Shown piece after piece: positions 63,150 to 64,000 of a DNA stretch of 64,000 bases (position 1 is the first letter of the stretch; every line of letters begins with the position of its first letter). The notes under the pieces are model-generated. The model saw nothing but the letters and a program-made list of their open reading frames with translations, made no database searches and was not told the DNA's origin. The stretch is taken from NCBI RefSeq assembly GCF_900110915.1, contig NZ_FOFG01000006.1, forward strand, positions 145,721-209,720, given 5' to 3'. This DNA is from Faunimonas pinastri. GTDB lineage: Bacteria; Pseudomonadota; Alphaproteobacteria; Rhizobiales; Afifellaceae. Both the position numbers and the translations under genes were made by a program.

Positions 63150-64000
63150 CTAGACGGGCTTCAACTCGGGGTCGAGCAGGCCGTCGTCCACCAGTGCATC
63201 CCAGAAGGCGGCGGGAATGTCCGCGTTGAAGCCGTCGAGGTTGCGCTGGAGGTTCCTGACGTTGCTGACGCCGAGCAGCACGGTCGCGACCGCCGGGTGG
63301 GAAAGCGGGAACTGCTGCGCCGCCTCCGCCAGCGTCACGCCGAAGCGGGCGGCCACGGCCTGCAGCCGCTTCACGCGGTCGATGACGCCCTGCGGCGCGT
63401 CATCGTAATTGAACTTGGCGCCGGGCACCGGCCCTGTGGCGAGGATGCCGGAATTGAAGACGCCGCCGATCACCAGCGAGGCGCCGCGCTTCACGCATTC
63501 CGCCAGGAGCGGCTTCGCGCCTTCCTGCTCCAGGAGCGTGAAGCGGCCGGCGAGCAGAAAGCAGTCGAGATCGGCATGCCGGAAGGCGTCCAGGCAGACC
63601 GCGACCTCGTTGACGCCGAGGCCGATCGCACCGACGTCGCCGGACGCCTTCAACTCCTGCATCGCCTTGATGCCGCCATCCATCGCGATGGGAAACAGCC
63701 GGTCGTTCTCCGCGCCATGCGTGTCGCGACCGATATCGTGCATGTAGAGGACGTCGACCCGGTCGAGCCCGAGACGGTGCAGGCTCGCTTCGTGCGAGCG
63801 CATGATGCCGTCATAGGAATAGTCGTATTCCTGCTCGAAGGGCAGTGGATCGACGAACCCGTAATCGCCCATGGTGCGGCCCTTCAGCGGCGTCAGCAGC
63901 CGGCCGACCTTGGTGGAGAGCACGTAGCTGTCGCGCGGCTTGTCGCGCAGGAAATCGCCGAGCCGCCGCTCGCTGAGGCCGTGGCCGTAGCGCGGCGCCG
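63150..64000 (-). CDS. Aldo/keto reductase, N-terminus outside window
   Basis: The reading frame runs off the right edge, so the start is missing. The visible 283 residues form an aldo/keto reductase barrel with YGHGLSERRLGDFLRDKPRDSY, then STKVGRLL, YMHDIGRDTHG and AIGLGVNEV. It resembles D-threo-aldose 1-dehydrogenase (L-fucose dehydrogenase) and pyridoxal dehydrogenase relatives. A sugar oxidation role is the likeliest, not certain. Confidence 0.85.
   Translation of the reverse strand, partial: APRYGHGLSERRLGDFLRDKPRDSYVLSTKVGRLLTPLKGRTMGDYGFVDPLPFEQEYDYSYDGIMRSHEASLHRLGLDRVDVLYMHDIGRDTHGAENDRLFPIAMDGGIKAMQELKASGDVGAIGLGVNEVAVCLDAFRHADLDCFLLAGRFTLLEQEGAKPLLAECVKRGASLVIGGVFNSGILATGPVPGAKFNYDDAPQGVIDRVKRLQAVAARFGVTLAEAAQQFPLSHPAVATVLLGVSNVRNLQRNLDGFNADIPAAFWDALVDDGLLDPELKPV

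Overview
The window is a high-GC alphaproteobacterial chromosome segment, most likely Hyphomicrobiales (Rhizobiales). The evidence is the argH-lptM-lysA-TIGR02302 order, an ftsEX operon behind a CtrA-type site (TTAA-N7-TTAA), an alphaproteobacterial LexA box (GTTC-N7-GTTC), phaAB next to phaR, and rhizobial-style choVWX/bet genes. Several genes start at TTG or GTG. No insertion sequence, CRISPR array, tRNA or rRNA was recognised. The genus cannot be fixed from the sequence alone.

Region 1-35 kb is mostly core genome. It holds the end of argH, lptM, lysA, a Gln-rich membrane protein (TIGR02302), a single-domain response regulator, a zinc-ribbon protein, ftsE-ftsX, a YdcF-type protein, an SOS-regulated small gene of unknown function, chaC, a DUF2125 protein, the chorismate mutase-hisC-tyrC operon, metX-metW, gloB and neighbours, a DMT exporter, a YihY protein, phaA-phaB/phaR, an EAL protein, rpmF, mtgA, a glycerate kinase, an FAA hydrolase, pyrC, pyrE and a glutamine amidotransferase. 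It ends with an SDR gene carrying a one-base frameshift, a DJ-1/PfpI gene and a divergent GlxA-type regulator.

Region 35-62 kb is a near-complete route from choline-O-sulfate and choline to glycine. ChoXWV imports choline. BetA and BetB oxidise it to glycine betaine. GbcAB demethylates betaine to dimethylglycine, DgcAB with a dedicated ETF pair converts that to sarcosine, and SoxBDAG converts sarcosine to glycine. BetC releases choline from choline sulfate; it sits with a second ChoX-like binding protein and a divergent LysR regulator. Two GlxA/AraC regulators sit inside the cluster. Almost all catabolic genes lie on the minus strand with overlapping or nearly touching ends.

The most striking object is one open frame (38706-40811) that joins a complete BetI repressor to a complete BetB betaine-aldehyde dehydrogenase with no stop between them, in front of betA. 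A BetI-type palindrome overlaps its predicted -35 element, and a related palindrome precedes the divergent choX. This would make an enzyme that carries its own operon's DNA-binding domain, in the manner of PutA.

The last 2 kb hold a sugar-type NAD-dependent epimerase/dehydrogenase and a truncated aldo/keto reductase, probably the start of a sugar or uronate locus outside the window.
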